A stretch of DNA of 64,000 nt from Melieria omissa. Its lineage: Eukaryota > Arthropoda > Insecta > Diptera > Ulidiidae. The stretch covers positions 3,224,001-3,288,000 of the forward strand of contig OZ020267.1 of the NCBI GenBank assembly GCA_963971225.1, read 5' to 3'. Positions 37,201-45,351 of this stretch are shown here, piece after piece (the first letter of the stretch is position 1; each line of letters starts with the position of its first letter). The notes under the pieces are model-generated. The model worked only from the letters and a program-made list of their open reading frames with translations. It searched no databases and had not been told where the DNA came from. Made by a program: the position numbers and the translations under genes.

Positions 37201-40200
37201 GTGGAAACCGCCTTTGGCAGAGGGGGTGGTTAACTGTGTCAGCTGAAATGTTGCGTGATTGCTGTGTGCAGACAAAAAATTCTCGTTTGGAGTATGACAA
37301 ATATTTACCGTTTAAAATAAAATATAACATTAGGATTCAGAAATAGAGTATCAGAATAGAATAATACGATTTTTGAAAACACAATAAATTAGAGCGGGAC
37401 CGATTAATCGACTTCGGTTTCGGCCACATTTGACCAATAACACTACTCGACAAAAATGGGATCATTGCGTGCTCCTAAAAACAAAAGTATTTTTTAGACT
37501 AATCTTCGGCTGCTTCAACAAGAAGAAGAGAATCTTCGGCTGCTGAACACGAAACTGAAAATCAAAAAATTTTCTTAAGACGCGTTTTCGAAAACTCTTC
37601 GAAAAACACGTTTTTCCCCTCTTATTTCAGTTATGAGCACATATCTCGTAAACCAACCATCCGACACAAGTGGCCCGTCGTTCTAAAGGTAATAACCTAA
37701 CCTTTCCAATGATATATAGATTGTCCAAATGAAATATGAGATTTGGGGAAGTTACTGACGACGAAAATTTGAAAAAAGTGAATTTTTCGACCAATTTCAA
37801 AAATCATAAATTTTCGAATACTTTTTTTTATAGATACAATGAGCTCCTCTGGTTTTAAGATCTAAGATGAAAGATAAATTATTTGAGCAAATATTAAGCC
37901 TAACATCAATAGAATTTAAAGAAAAATTACAAAGTTATAACGCACGGAGTGAAAACACCAACTTTTCATTTATTACACCGTGCGAACAAATTTTTTTATT
38001 TTTCCTAGACCCATCCAAATGTTGATATATACGTGAAACTAGAGGTAATTTATAGTATCCTGGCATAGTCAGTTTTTCATTTTCTGACCCAAAAATCTTC
38101 TTAAAGGACTTAAATTATTTTATTTTGGAAAATTTTCGGTTGTGCAATGAGGAAGACATGGATATCAAATGAAAGAGGAAAATTGTCTCCTTTTAACTTT
38201 TTTTTTAACTTTCAGAACCAAAATATGTCAGATATGGAAAACATAAATGTTTTGGATCTGAGTCTGTAGATTCATACATCTAAATTGATTTATTCTTAAA
38301 TACTTCTTTAAGTTTATTTGTTTTATGTTTCTATTCATAGTACTTGTTATTCTTCACTAAATAAAAAATAAATAAAGTATACTTTCTCCTTAAGTAATTC
38401 ACCTTCGGTTTCGGTTTTAGCCGAATGACAGTATTGTAGCCGTTTAATCGGCTTCGGCTCAAATGTCACCTTCGGTCGGGCTCTGCAGTAAATGTTTCAA
38501 AGAAAAATTTGCGTTACGGGCTAATTTACGATTCTACGGAAAATAATGTAACCGAATATTTAGATTTTGACACATTAAGTATAGGGTTTTCCAACAAGAG
38601 GTGTTATTTTTGTATTCAAAGAAAAATGCCATTTTTTAGATAAATGATCGGATGTTTATTTCATAATAAAGATGAAGGTATGCCGTTAATAATGAAAAAC
38701 AACATCAGCCAAATGGCCACCACGACCACGCTTACAGGACCATATCCTTTTCATGAAATTTTCCATAACCAAATCGCAAAGTGGCTGCCCTATGTCATCG
38801 ATAGCCTCACGAATTCTATCTTTGAGGTCTTGAATCGACGCTGGGCTATTGGCGTACACCTTATCTTTCACGTGGCCCCAAAGGAAGAAGTCGCAAGGTG
38901 TTAAATCACAAGATTTCGGTGGCCAATTGTGATCACCTCTTCCAGAGATAACACGGTCAGGAAACTTTTCCCGTAAAAGAGCAATGGTTTCGTTGCTTGT
39001 GTGGCACGTAGCGCTGTCTTGTTGAAAGTTAACCGCGTCCAGAGCAATACCATCCAACTCCGACCATAAAAAATCATTAATCATCTTTCGATAGCGCAAT
39101 CCATTCACCGTAACTGTTGATCCAACCTCATTTTCGAAAAAGTAAGGTCCTCGCCGGACCATAAACCGCACCTTCACATCTTCACACCTTCTTCACATCA
39201 CTAACTTGTCCCAACAGCTCGAATTTTTCCACCAATTTCTGTATTGCGGTCCGACAAGGTGCTTCACAACGACCCAAAAATGCTTTAGTTTTGCGAACTG
39301 TGACTGCAAGATTTTCACCGTTTTTGTAGTGAATTTGAATAATTTCAATGTGTTGTTGAAGCGTGTATCGTTCCATTTTTAGTAATGGCGCAGTTTCTAC
39401 TTGTCAAATGTCAAAGAATAAAAGCTTCAAAAGTGACAGCTACCGAAATACCGGGTGATTCAAAATAACACCTCTTGTTGGAAAACCCTATACTTTGAAA
39501 GCTATGCAACCGAACATTCAGATATTATGTATACGACTCCTTCAATGATTTCAATATTTAGAGGCTAAGGTTTTGCAAGATATCTTCGAAAGTAATAAAT
39601 CCCAGAAAGTAGGATTTTGGTTCCATTGCAAATCACTCGTCATTCATTTGCGGCCGCAAAAGTAATCACACATTGTGCATAAATTGCCAATCATAGAACG
39701 GCGTGGCATTTGAATTATAAGACCCGTGCAATCGTGTTGAGCACTAAAAACAAGTTAATGAAAATTTTTCGATATTCAAATTGACCATATCAGCATGTAA
39801 AGTCGTCCGCTCGCAAATGCCAATACTCTCGGACATGTACAACCGAAGCTACCACTTATAATTATTATGTGCTGATTATGCTGTTTCTGTGCCCAAGCAT
39901 TGGATGACATGACAGATGAGCCACGCTCGCAGTCAGATATCGTCTGCGCTACGCAGTGACAGTTCGGTTGCCTGCTGCAGCACATTTCAATAATCATTTA
40001 TTTGACAAGCAACTTGACTTCCAGATCGGCATAAAATGTTTCACTTTTTCTCTTTCTGGTTTTGCATTGTCGCTGTCGCCGCTGCGCGCCCAGACACGGT
40101 TGGCCTGCGCAGTCGTTTCGGTTGGCGGTTGCAAGACGCACGCGGGGCTGGTGTGCAGTCGAGATCATCTTTGTGAAGTTGCACTTTTCGCTGGCGTCTC

Positions 40201-43200
40201 GTCCAGGCCCTGCTTGAGGCCGGTGCGGTGCACTGTGCGCGGATGGCGTTACACTTTTTGCATTGCGATTCATGTAAATTGCAGTTTTTAGCACTCGTAA
40301 TTCCTTTTTGTAAAGTGTTCGCTGTTCGATTAGCGCATGCGTTGCGCTCACGATGACATTTTTAAGCCACACCCTTGTCGTTCCGTGTGGATGATATAGT
40401 TTCGGATTAAGCAACAAAAAGGCAATGATTCCAGGAATATTTTACGACGACTAAAAGGATACTGTTGGTGCGATACCAGGCACTGAAGCTTACTCGTAGT
40501 CAAGGTTCAAAGGCGGTTTTGGCTTTTTATAAAATCCCGCAATGTAAAGAAATTTACGACAATAATTCACATAGAGTGTACAAATTAATTAAAATATTCT
40601 TTAAACAAGTTGAGTGAGGTGAATTATTATGCATGGTAAACAATATATTCTCACGATATACTTTAGTTCCTAAGTGTTTAGTGTTAGTTTACTAAGTGCT
40701 GTCAAGTAAATGAAACCAATAGTAAGTAAAGCTTAGCACTCTCTCTCAGGCTCTTTGCTCTCAAAAGCATTTAAAAGGACTAAATGCCATTTCACATTCA
40801 AACTGTAAGATAGGAAGCTAGGTACCTCAAATATGTAGCACAGAGAAGCCACTCGTTCTTAACCAATTCATGGCTTATCCACACAGTTCGAACTATTTAT
40901 TTGTTGTGTGCTGCTCATTCAGAATCGTCTTGCCGCCAAGCTAATTCTACGATACGAGCGCTTGACAAGTGACAACCTGACTGCACAGAATTGACAAAGT
41001 TATCTGAAATATGCAACATTCAAAATCCATATAAAGAGATGCTATAGAAATTATGACTTGGCGCATAACTTGGCATCACGAAAGACATTTTTATTTTTAG
41101 GTGACATACCCTCGGTTGGACGTCCGATGGTTAGCTGAAATATCTTGGCTGTCAATCAATTCTGAAAGTCATCTTTTTCTTGTTTTCTTAATTGTTCTGT
41201 GCCGTGTGCTCTCGGTTGCCGTTCTTGTGGCAGGTTCACGCGGCGTACGAATATTTCGAATATGCAAATTAAAGAGAAACGAGCGTGTAAGAGGAACAAA
41301 TCAGGTTGGCATCGCCGAGTGTGTGGCGCAGTCAACTGAAGTGCGCTATTTTAGTGAATTTGTGTCATTTATTTTCTAAACTTTGCAATGACTTATTATT
41401 ATATAATCAATACGAAAGGAAGAAAATGAAATTGTTTTATATTAAGTATTTGTTATTGTTCTAAATAAAAAATAATCATGGTTTTAAAAACATACGAGGG
41501 CAGTCCGATAAGTACTTAGCCCCACCGCCCGATGGTGCCACTATCGTAAGAGAAATTTACTATCGTGTAGTACATCTTCGTAGACGGCTACTGTCAAAAT
41601 TTCAGTCATATTGGGTTTGTAGTTTTGTTTTGACCGCGTGTGGAAACGAAAGTGTCTGCGGATTTTAGAAAAATGGAAAAAAAGCAATATCGGTCGGTGA
41701 TTCGATTCTTGTTTTTGGAAGGGAAATCGCGCAGCGAAATCAAAGAGCGCTTGGATGCTGTGTACGGTGACTCTTCTCCTTCAATGGCGACCGTCAAAAA
41801 TTGGTTTAACGAGTTTCAACGTGGTCGCACGTCAGTTTTTGATGAAAAAACGGCTACCACGGAGGATAACGTGACAAATGTCCACGATCTCGTATTAGCA
41901 GACCGCCGATTGAAGGTGCGCGAGATAGCTGAGACAGTCGGCATCTCAAAAGACCGCATGGGTCATATCCTGCATGAAATATTGGGTATGAAAAAGCTGT
42001 CGGCTCGAAGGGTGCCGCGTTTGCTCACTCCGGACAACAAGCGCATCCGTGAGACCACTTCAGAGCAGTGTTTGACACTGTTTAAGCTCAATCCGAAAGA
42101 GTTTCTGCGTCGTTTCGTGACCGTCGACGAAACATGGATTCACTGGTACATACCAGAGATTCAGGAACAGTCGAAATAGTGGACTGAGCCCGGCGAATGT
42201 GCTCCGAAGAAGGCAAAGACTGTCCCATCGGCCGGAAAGGTTATGGCCACCGTTTTCTGGGATTCACAAGGGGTGATCTACATCGACTACCTGGAGAAGG
42301 GCAAAACGGTCACAGGGCTCTACTATGCCGAACTATTGGGCCGATTCGATGCCGAATTGCAGAAAAAACGGCCCCATTTGGCGAAGAAAAAAGTGCTCTT
42401 TCACCATGACAACGCACCAGCTCACACCTCCGCCGTCGTCACGGCCAAATTGGTCGCATTAGGCTACGAACAGCTGCCCTATCCATCGTATTCTCCAGAT
42501 TTGGCCCCGTGTGACTTCTTTTTGTTTCCAAACTTGAAAAAGGCACTCGTCGGGCAGAAATTTGAGTCGAATGAGGAGGTTATCGCCGTCACAGAGGCCT
42601 ACTTTGCAGACCTCCAGAAAACGTATTTTTCAGATGGGTTAAAGAAGTTGGAGCATCGCTGGGTCAAGTGTATCGAGTTAAAACGAGACTACGTTGAGAA
42701 ATAAATCGCCACTTTTCCAAAATTTTCGTTTTTCTTTTGTAGGCTAAGTACTTATCGGACCACCCTCGTAGTTCTGAAGGAAGTCTTCTATAATCTCTAA
42801 AGTGACTAGTTGGTCTAAGAAGATATGAGCTATCGAATAAAAAAAATGCTTCCAGTACTGAAATAAATGCGTGAAAAGTATTGGAATTATTTCAGAGTTT
42901 CTTGAATTTCATGAGTATTATAAATATTCCATAAGTTTCTAAAGCCATTCCTTCCAATTCAAAGAAACAGCTTTTGCTCTAACGAACTATTTTCCGTAAC
43001 TTTAGATAACATAAAAACTGATGGTCAGATATATGTATTAAATAAGTGAGGGAACAGTGACTGCTTCCACTGTGCAAGGACCAAGTGTTACAGAACCTCT
43101 CGGCGGCCAGCAAGTGACAGATATAACCGATATAACCAATTAAAGCGCTACTCGTACTCTGGAATGAGCGAAAATTTAATTACAAAGCCATCTAAGTACT

Positions 43201-45351
43201 GGAAACCAATTATAAGAAAATTAGACTATCGGTCGCAAAAAATACTGAGATACAAAGTTTTTAAGAGCGTGACAAAGTTTTTAAGAGCGAAATTGATAAT
43301 CACAACAGACCTCTTGACAGTGAAACATATACTTAGGAGACGAAAAGATGGTCCATAGAAGGATCGCTACGGCGAATTCTTCAATAAACAGCGGTTTTAA
43401 TCGTTAAAAATGTGACATGCTAATAAAAGAGGTTCATCAGTATTGAGAAGATTTACACATTCTGCGCAAAAGCAGTAGGCAAGTATAACTTACATACCTT
43501 TCATGGAAGGAAGAATAACAACAAATAAATCAGGGTAATACAATTTCCAAATTTTGCAAATTATTCCGAAATATCTTTTTTTAAGACAAATGTTTGGGAG
43601 ATAGGACACTTTTTACTTGAATTAAGCGCCAAACCCCAGGTATCCCATTCTCCAATAGATCAAACCACAGTTTGAAGTTCCTGCTACATGTGCTGGACAC
43701 GCATTTGGAAAACAACAAACTCGTTATTTGTATTAAGCGCCAAACCCATGGGATACCATTCACAATAGATCAAACCACCGCTAAGCGCTGGTGCTGCATG
43801 TGCGGGAGCTGCGTCGGCATCTTTAGAGTTCGATTTTTTCTTTACAAAATATAATAAAAAGCATGCGACCACAAATCGATTACCCAAGGCTTGTAAAAAT
43901 GCTGTGCCTTTTTTATAGCATACATCGTCGGAGACTGACCGCTTTATGGTAACAACATGTATTCTCAAGGGTGACCTCGTATGTGTTGTGTTGTATCCCG
44001 TGAGAGAGAATTAAACGCTTCGTGAAAATGACTTGTGGAAATTTTTAAGGATGATTTTTCAAAGTCCTCGGCGTAACTTACGTGTGGGTTTGGGAACATT
44101 CCGTTTCAGTTGCATCCACTTGTACGTTGGCAGATTGCTGCTATGATTGGGCGATTTGGTTCGTGAGCCGGACTGATTTCCCGACACGCTTGGCGGCGAG
44201 GACACCGAGCTGCCGTTCGGTGAGATCACATGTTGGCTCCTGGAGCCGATGCAGGGACCATTGGGCGATGCATGCTGTGCCATTTGCGATTGTTGCTGCT
44301 GCTGTTGGTGTTGTTGCTGTTGTTGATGCGGATGCTGCGACGGTGCCTGTTGCATATGTTGCATGTTTAGATGGATTTGGGCGTGCATGCCCAGCGAGTC
44401 CATCGGAATGCCTGCGTCGATGGGATAGCCTCCGCCCATGTGCTGATGGTGCCACATTTGTGGCGATTGCTGCTGACTGGACATCTGCATGAGCGGGTCC
44501 TCGAACACGAGACCAGGCGAACCGTACGTGGAGTGCAGCACGGCGGCGTACTTTTCCTCCGCATTGACACCACCGCCATTCGGCGGCAATGCTGCGTAGC
44601 CGTGTTGCGGTTGCTGCAGTGGTTGGTGTTGTTGCGCGTTCGCGTTTTGGTTGTACAAACAGTCCAGATTGGTGTAGCTGAGCCCGTTCTCAGAGCTAAT
44701 GATGGGTGGATCCACGGGGACGGTTGAGCTGTGCGTGGCATTAGCGGCGCCCACCGGCGAATGGGTGGACGGCGGAATGGTGGCAACGGCGGCAGTGGCG
44801 TAGTACGAGTGCACCGAGTCGCTCTCGTAGTACGACTCCGAAGGGGAGTGGCTGGTGGGATGGAGCGGCGTGCCTGCGCCTACAACTCCCGCCGTCGACG
44901 ATGTGGTGATGCCGTACTCGGCGGCGCTGGGGCTGAACAGATGCGAATGTGAGTACAGAGCCTGTTGGTGGTGCTGCTGCTGCTGTTGTTGTTGTTGGTG
45001 CTGCTGGGAGTTGCCACCACTTGCGGACGCGGAACTTTGTACGCTCGGAGCTGGCGGTGGTGGGGGCGTTAATTGCTGTTGCTGCTGTTGTTGCTGCTGC
45101 TGGTGCTGCTGCTGGTAGTAGTTAGGCGATGCGCCGTCCGCGTAGCCAGCATAACCCAAATGATGCTGGTGATGATGGCTCTGATGGTGATGGGAGGGGT
45201 GTGGCATGGCGGAGGCCGCCGGAAAATAAGTGTTCGGGTATCCGTTGGAGGTGACAGCGGCGGCGGCCGCCACCGCGGCCATGTCGGCGCTATTGCCGTG
45301 AAAGCTGTTCGAGTGGTGATGATTTCCATACATGCTGCTAACGTCCATCAT
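14502..45351 (-). CDS. lab: Homeotic protein Labial (Hox1)
   Basis: A nuclear Hox transcription factor; in flies it patterns the head (intercalary segment) and the midgut copper cells, and binds DNA with Extradenticle and Homothorax. Three exons: 45351-44082, 15306-14984 and 14858-14502, predicting 649 aa. Start: [10 protein letters not shown] aligns with the known N terminus of fly Labial; an in-frame upstream ATG at 45438 is considered less likely. The Exd-contact motif [14 protein letters not shown] is at residues 409-422. The homeodomain is at 488-547 ([16 protein letters not shown], then [13 protein letters not shown]) with Arg5, Trp48, Phe49 and Asn51. Intron 1 is about 28.8 kb; intron 2 (125 bp) splits homeodomain codons 44/45, as in Drosophila lab. 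Polyglutamine, polyhistidine and asparagine runs are extensive. Confidence 0.96.
14984..15306 (-). CDS. lab: labial exon 2 (linker and homeodomain helices 1-2)
   Basis: The acceptor TTTGCAG precedes 15306 and the donor CAG/GTGAGT lies at 14983. The exon begins in phase 1 and reads [20 protein letters not shown], matching the block that follows the YKWM region in fly Labial. It continues through a Gly/Ala-rich linker and [12 protein letters not shown] into the homeodomain up to NETQ (homeodomain residue 44). Confidence 0.95.
15307..17050. other. labial intron 1, proximal part: no gene
   Basis: Intronic sequence next to exon 2. It is mixed to AT-rich, without coding potential or repeats having clear ends. 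Stretches such as 16130-16480 are of balanced composition and could be conserved regulatory DNA, but nothing I can see proves it. Confidence 0.3.
17100..17965 (+). mobile_element. Non-LTR retrotransposon 3' remnant with RNase H, (TAA)n tail
   Basis: The frame at 17285-17701 encodes the C-terminal part of an RNase H domain: [20 protein letters not shown] followed by LASRGAS. This is typical of I/Jockey-superfamily ORF2 C termini. Upstream, about 17100-17280 reads as degraded reverse-transcriptase tail with stops and frame breaks. The unit ends in AATAATAATAATA at 17948-17963, a TAA-repeat tail like that of I-clade elements. It is 5' truncated and dead. It lies inside labial intron 1 in the opposite orientation to labial. 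Confidence 0.72.
17966..21430. other. labial intron 1: GC-richer island 19.3-20.3 kb
   Basis: No gene. From about 19260 to 20280 the sequence becomes clearly GC-richer than its surroundings, with several overlapping long frames on both strands, none of which resembles a protein. I take it as candidate regulatory DNA of labial. The rest is AT-rich and featureless to the eye. Confidence 0.4.
21450..22720 (+). mobile_element. Degraded non-LTR retrotransposon (RNase H and zinc-knuckle region)
   Basis: Pieces in several frames line up as one ORF2 tail: [20 protein letters not shown] at about 21745 (start of RNase H), a later [20 protein letters not shown] at about 22050 (end of RNase H), and [20 protein letters not shown] with LCACPAF at about 22370-22460 (the terminal Cys-Cys-His-Cys motif). 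At least three stops or frameshifts separate them. A CATCCATCCATCC run at 22694-22706 may be the tail. It differs from the remnant at 17.1-18.0 kb in both sequence and tail. Confidence 0.7.
22721..24902. other. labial intron 1: no gene seen
   Basis: AT-rich sequence with a GC-richer patch at about 23330-23600. Open frames here are short and of no recognisable family. No repeat with clear ends. Confidence 0.3.
24903..25091. mobile_element. pogo/Tigger-type MITE
   Basis: The termini CAGTCGTGTCTGGGTATAGT and the near complement ending ACTATATCCAGACTCCACTG are flanked by TA on both sides. Length is 189 bp. The interior repeats GATATAGTGAACA and GATATGGCGAACA motifs. Ends and TA target match the pogo group of Tc1/mariner MITEs. 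Non-coding; about 24 bp of terminal inverted repeat with a few mismatches. Confidence 0.78.
25094..25812. other. labial intron 1: unidentified repeat-like block
   Basis: No gene. The block at about 25590-25810 has a different, GC-richer composition and resumes after the rosa element (about 26712-26970), so a single older sequence appears to have been split by that insertion. I could not identify it; a degraded retroelement is possible. Confidence 0.35.
25813..26708 (+). mobile_element. rosa-type (DD41D) mariner, copy 1, internally deleted
   Basis: The left terminus TAGGGTTTTCCAACAAGAGG is matched by the inverted right terminus (AACACATCTTGTTGGAAAACCC), with TA at 25811. It is 896 bp, shorter than a complete element. 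A second copy in the opposite orientation lies at 38582-39490 in the same intron. The right tip has lost a base or two. Confidence 0.9.
25927..26604 (+). pseudogene. rosa mariner transposase remnant, copy 1
   Basis: Starts at ATG 25927 (MERYTL) but codon 7 is TAA where copy 2 has CAA. Downstream the frame stays open to 26604. It includes the N-terminal helix-turn-helix ([20 protein letters not shown]), then an internal deletion after LSIPRP. It resumes with [20 protein letters not shown] and [14 protein letters not shown]. Between the second and third catalytic Asp are 41 residues, the DD41D spacing of the rosa family. The first catalytic Asp is within the deletion, so it is inactive. Confidence 0.87.
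26709..29269. other. labial intron 1: simple repeats and a GC-richer island
   Basis: No gene. Very A/T-rich at 26990-27220. Trinucleotide GTT run at about 27603-27660. (CA)n microsatellite at 28250-28300. A GC-richer island spans about 28360-28900 without a protein-like frame and is a candidate regulatory element. No mobile element with clear ends was recognised here. Confidence 0.4.
28249..28302. repeat. (CA)n microsatellite
   Basis: An almost uninterrupted CA dinucleotide tract of about 54 bp with a single TA interruption, inside labial intron 1. Confidence 0.95.
29270..29450. mobile_element. TTAA-type MITE, CCCTAGTGTGTGTG family
   Basis: TTAA at 29270 is followed by CCCTAGTGTGTGTGCTG; the other end reads TAGTCACACACATAAGGG then TAA, an imperfect inverted terminus whose TTAA has lost one T. 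GTACCCGGGTAC palindromes lie just inside both ends (about 29318 and 29418). It follows the pattern of the other TTAA MITEs in the window but belongs to a separate sequence family. Non-coding. Confidence 0.6.
29451..32430. other. labial intron 1: dispersed-repeat fragments, GC-richer patch
   Basis: No gene. About 30120-30200 carries CGCCCACGGCCACGCCTACT, related to the CCACGCCC-containing repeats at 34.5 kb and 47.6-48.2 kb. A GC-richer patch at 31390-31690 has open frames in two phases but no recognisable protein. The remainder is AT-rich. Confidence 0.35.
32431..34086. repeat. 828-bp tandem duplication, two copies
   Basis: The unit 32431-33258 is repeated at 33259-34086 with an offset of exactly 828 bp. 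I find three substitutions by eye (CCTTATTATC/CCTTTTTATC, GATTGAAG/GATTAAAG, ACGCGTG/ACACGTG), so the copies are about 99.6% alike and the duplication is young. Both end in CGGATAAA. The unit itself contains older degenerate repeats (see 32870-34480). Short open frames inside are identical by duplication and not protein-like. Confidence 0.95.
32870..34480. repeat. Degenerate satellite-like repeat, period about 130-150 bp
   Basis: A motif set recurs at irregular 130-150 bp intervals: TTTGAAGTCAAAAGGCCCAA, then TTAACCCGTYRTTGACCC, then AGATTTTGATTTT and a stretch like AACACGTTTCAAATTATTTC. Positions include about 32888, 33040, 33168, the copies 828 bp later, and 34130, 34268 and 34398. Units are much more divergent from each other than the two 828-bp copies. 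Related sequence occurs at 47505-47600. Confidence 0.7.
34481..34840. repeat. Dispersed repeat fragment with GTGCCACGCCC motif
   Basis: AATTTCAAAAAGTCCCGTCT and GGGCGGTGCCACGCCCCCTT match the block at 47575-48130 (AATTTCAAAAAATCCCGTCT; GGGAGGTGCCACGCCCACCT). Both follow directly on the GAAGTCA/GGCCCA satellite-like sequence, so the two parts belong to one dispersed repeat family. No ORF. Confidence 0.6.
34841..37381. other. labial intron 1: largest GC-richer island (35.3-36.9 kb)
   Basis: No gene found on either strand. From about 35290 to 36850 the base composition rises well above the flanks, with repeated GCGAC/GCGCC-rich stretches, no mobile-element ends and no protein-like frame. It is the longest such island in the intron and the first place I would look for a labial enhancer or Polycomb-type element. 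Confidence 0.4.
37390..38485. mobile_element. hAT-like nonautonomous element, 1.1 kb
   Basis: The termini TAGAGCGGGACCGA and TCGGTCGGGCTCTG are inverted and flanked by an 8-bp duplication, CAATAAAT and CAGTAAAT (7 of 8 match), the hAT signature. Subterminal CTTCGGTTTCGG/CTTCGGCTC repeats resemble those of the shorter elements at 51490-51973 and 58889-59354. I find no transposase; the interior is AT-rich. Confidence 0.72.
38582..39490 (-). mobile_element. rosa-type (DD41D) mariner, copy 2, internally deleted
   Basis: Terminal repeats TAGGGTTTTCCAACAAGAGG and the perfect complement at the right end, with TA on both sides (38580 and 39491). 909 bp. It inserted 95 bp beyond the end of the hAT-like element. 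Orientation is opposite to copy 1 at 25813-26708. Confidence 0.92.
38686..39376 (-). pseudogene. rosa mariner transposase remnant, copy 2
   Basis: The N terminus (39376-39182, [20 protein letters not shown]) is intact to [11 protein letters not shown], then a frame change and deletion lead into [20 protein letters not shown] and on to [11 protein letters not shown] and [15 protein letters not shown]. The second and third catalytic Asp are again separated by 41 residues. The deleted part differs from that of copy 1 and covers the first catalytic region, so neither copy can make an enzyme. Confidence 0.88.
39493..41492. other. labial intron 1: GC-richer island 39.9-40.4 kb
   Basis: No gene. 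A GC-richer island lies at about 39930-40400 (GCTGTCGCCGCTGCGCGCCC region) with frames on both strands but no protein similarity. The flanks are AT-rich. Candidate regulatory DNA only. Confidence 0.35.
41495..42768 (+). mobile_element. Mariner element, nearly full length (DD34D)
   Basis: Terminal inverted repeats CGAGGGCAGTCCGATAAGTA and the complement ending TACTTATCGGACCACCCTCG, flanked by TA (41493 and 42769). 1274 bp, normal for a complete mariner. The termini differ by two bases. It carries an almost complete transposase gene and is the best-preserved transposon of the window. Confidence 0.95.
41673..42704 (+). pseudogene. Mariner transposase with a single in-frame stop
   Basis: Read from ATG 41673 ([17 protein letters not shown]) the frame is open to 42704 except for TAG at 42177-42179. 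There the context (EQSK, stop, WTEPGE) suggests an original CAG Gln. Catalytic residues are present: Asp in [11 protein letters not shown], Asp in [10 protein letters not shown] and Asp in [13 protein letters not shown], with 34 residues between the last two. The N-terminal half has the two helix-turn-helix motifs, but the linker between them reads [11 protein letters not shown] and lacks the GRPR-like motif that mariners carry there, so about 18 bp appear to be missing. Both lesions should abolish activity. Confidence 0.92.
42771..44081. other. labial intron 1, distal part: short direct repeat, no gene
   Basis: Next to labial exon 1. A direct repeat of about 50 bp (TTAAGCGCCAAACCC then CAATAGATCAAACCAC) occurs at about 43621 and 43734, 113 bp apart. 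No gene or mobile element with clear ends. Confidence 0.45.
44082..45351 (-). CDS. lab: labial exon 1 (N terminus and YKWM motif)
   Basis: Encodes residues 1-423 plus one base. It contains polyalanine near residue 30, His-rich [11 protein letters not shown], several polyQ tracts, the conserved block [17 protein letters not shown], then [30 protein letters not shown] and the terminal hexapeptide-type YKWM. The donor CACAC/GTAAGTTA is at 44081. The CAG repeats read as cysteine or leucine runs in the shadow frames; only the minus frame shows family similarity. Confidence 0.95.
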
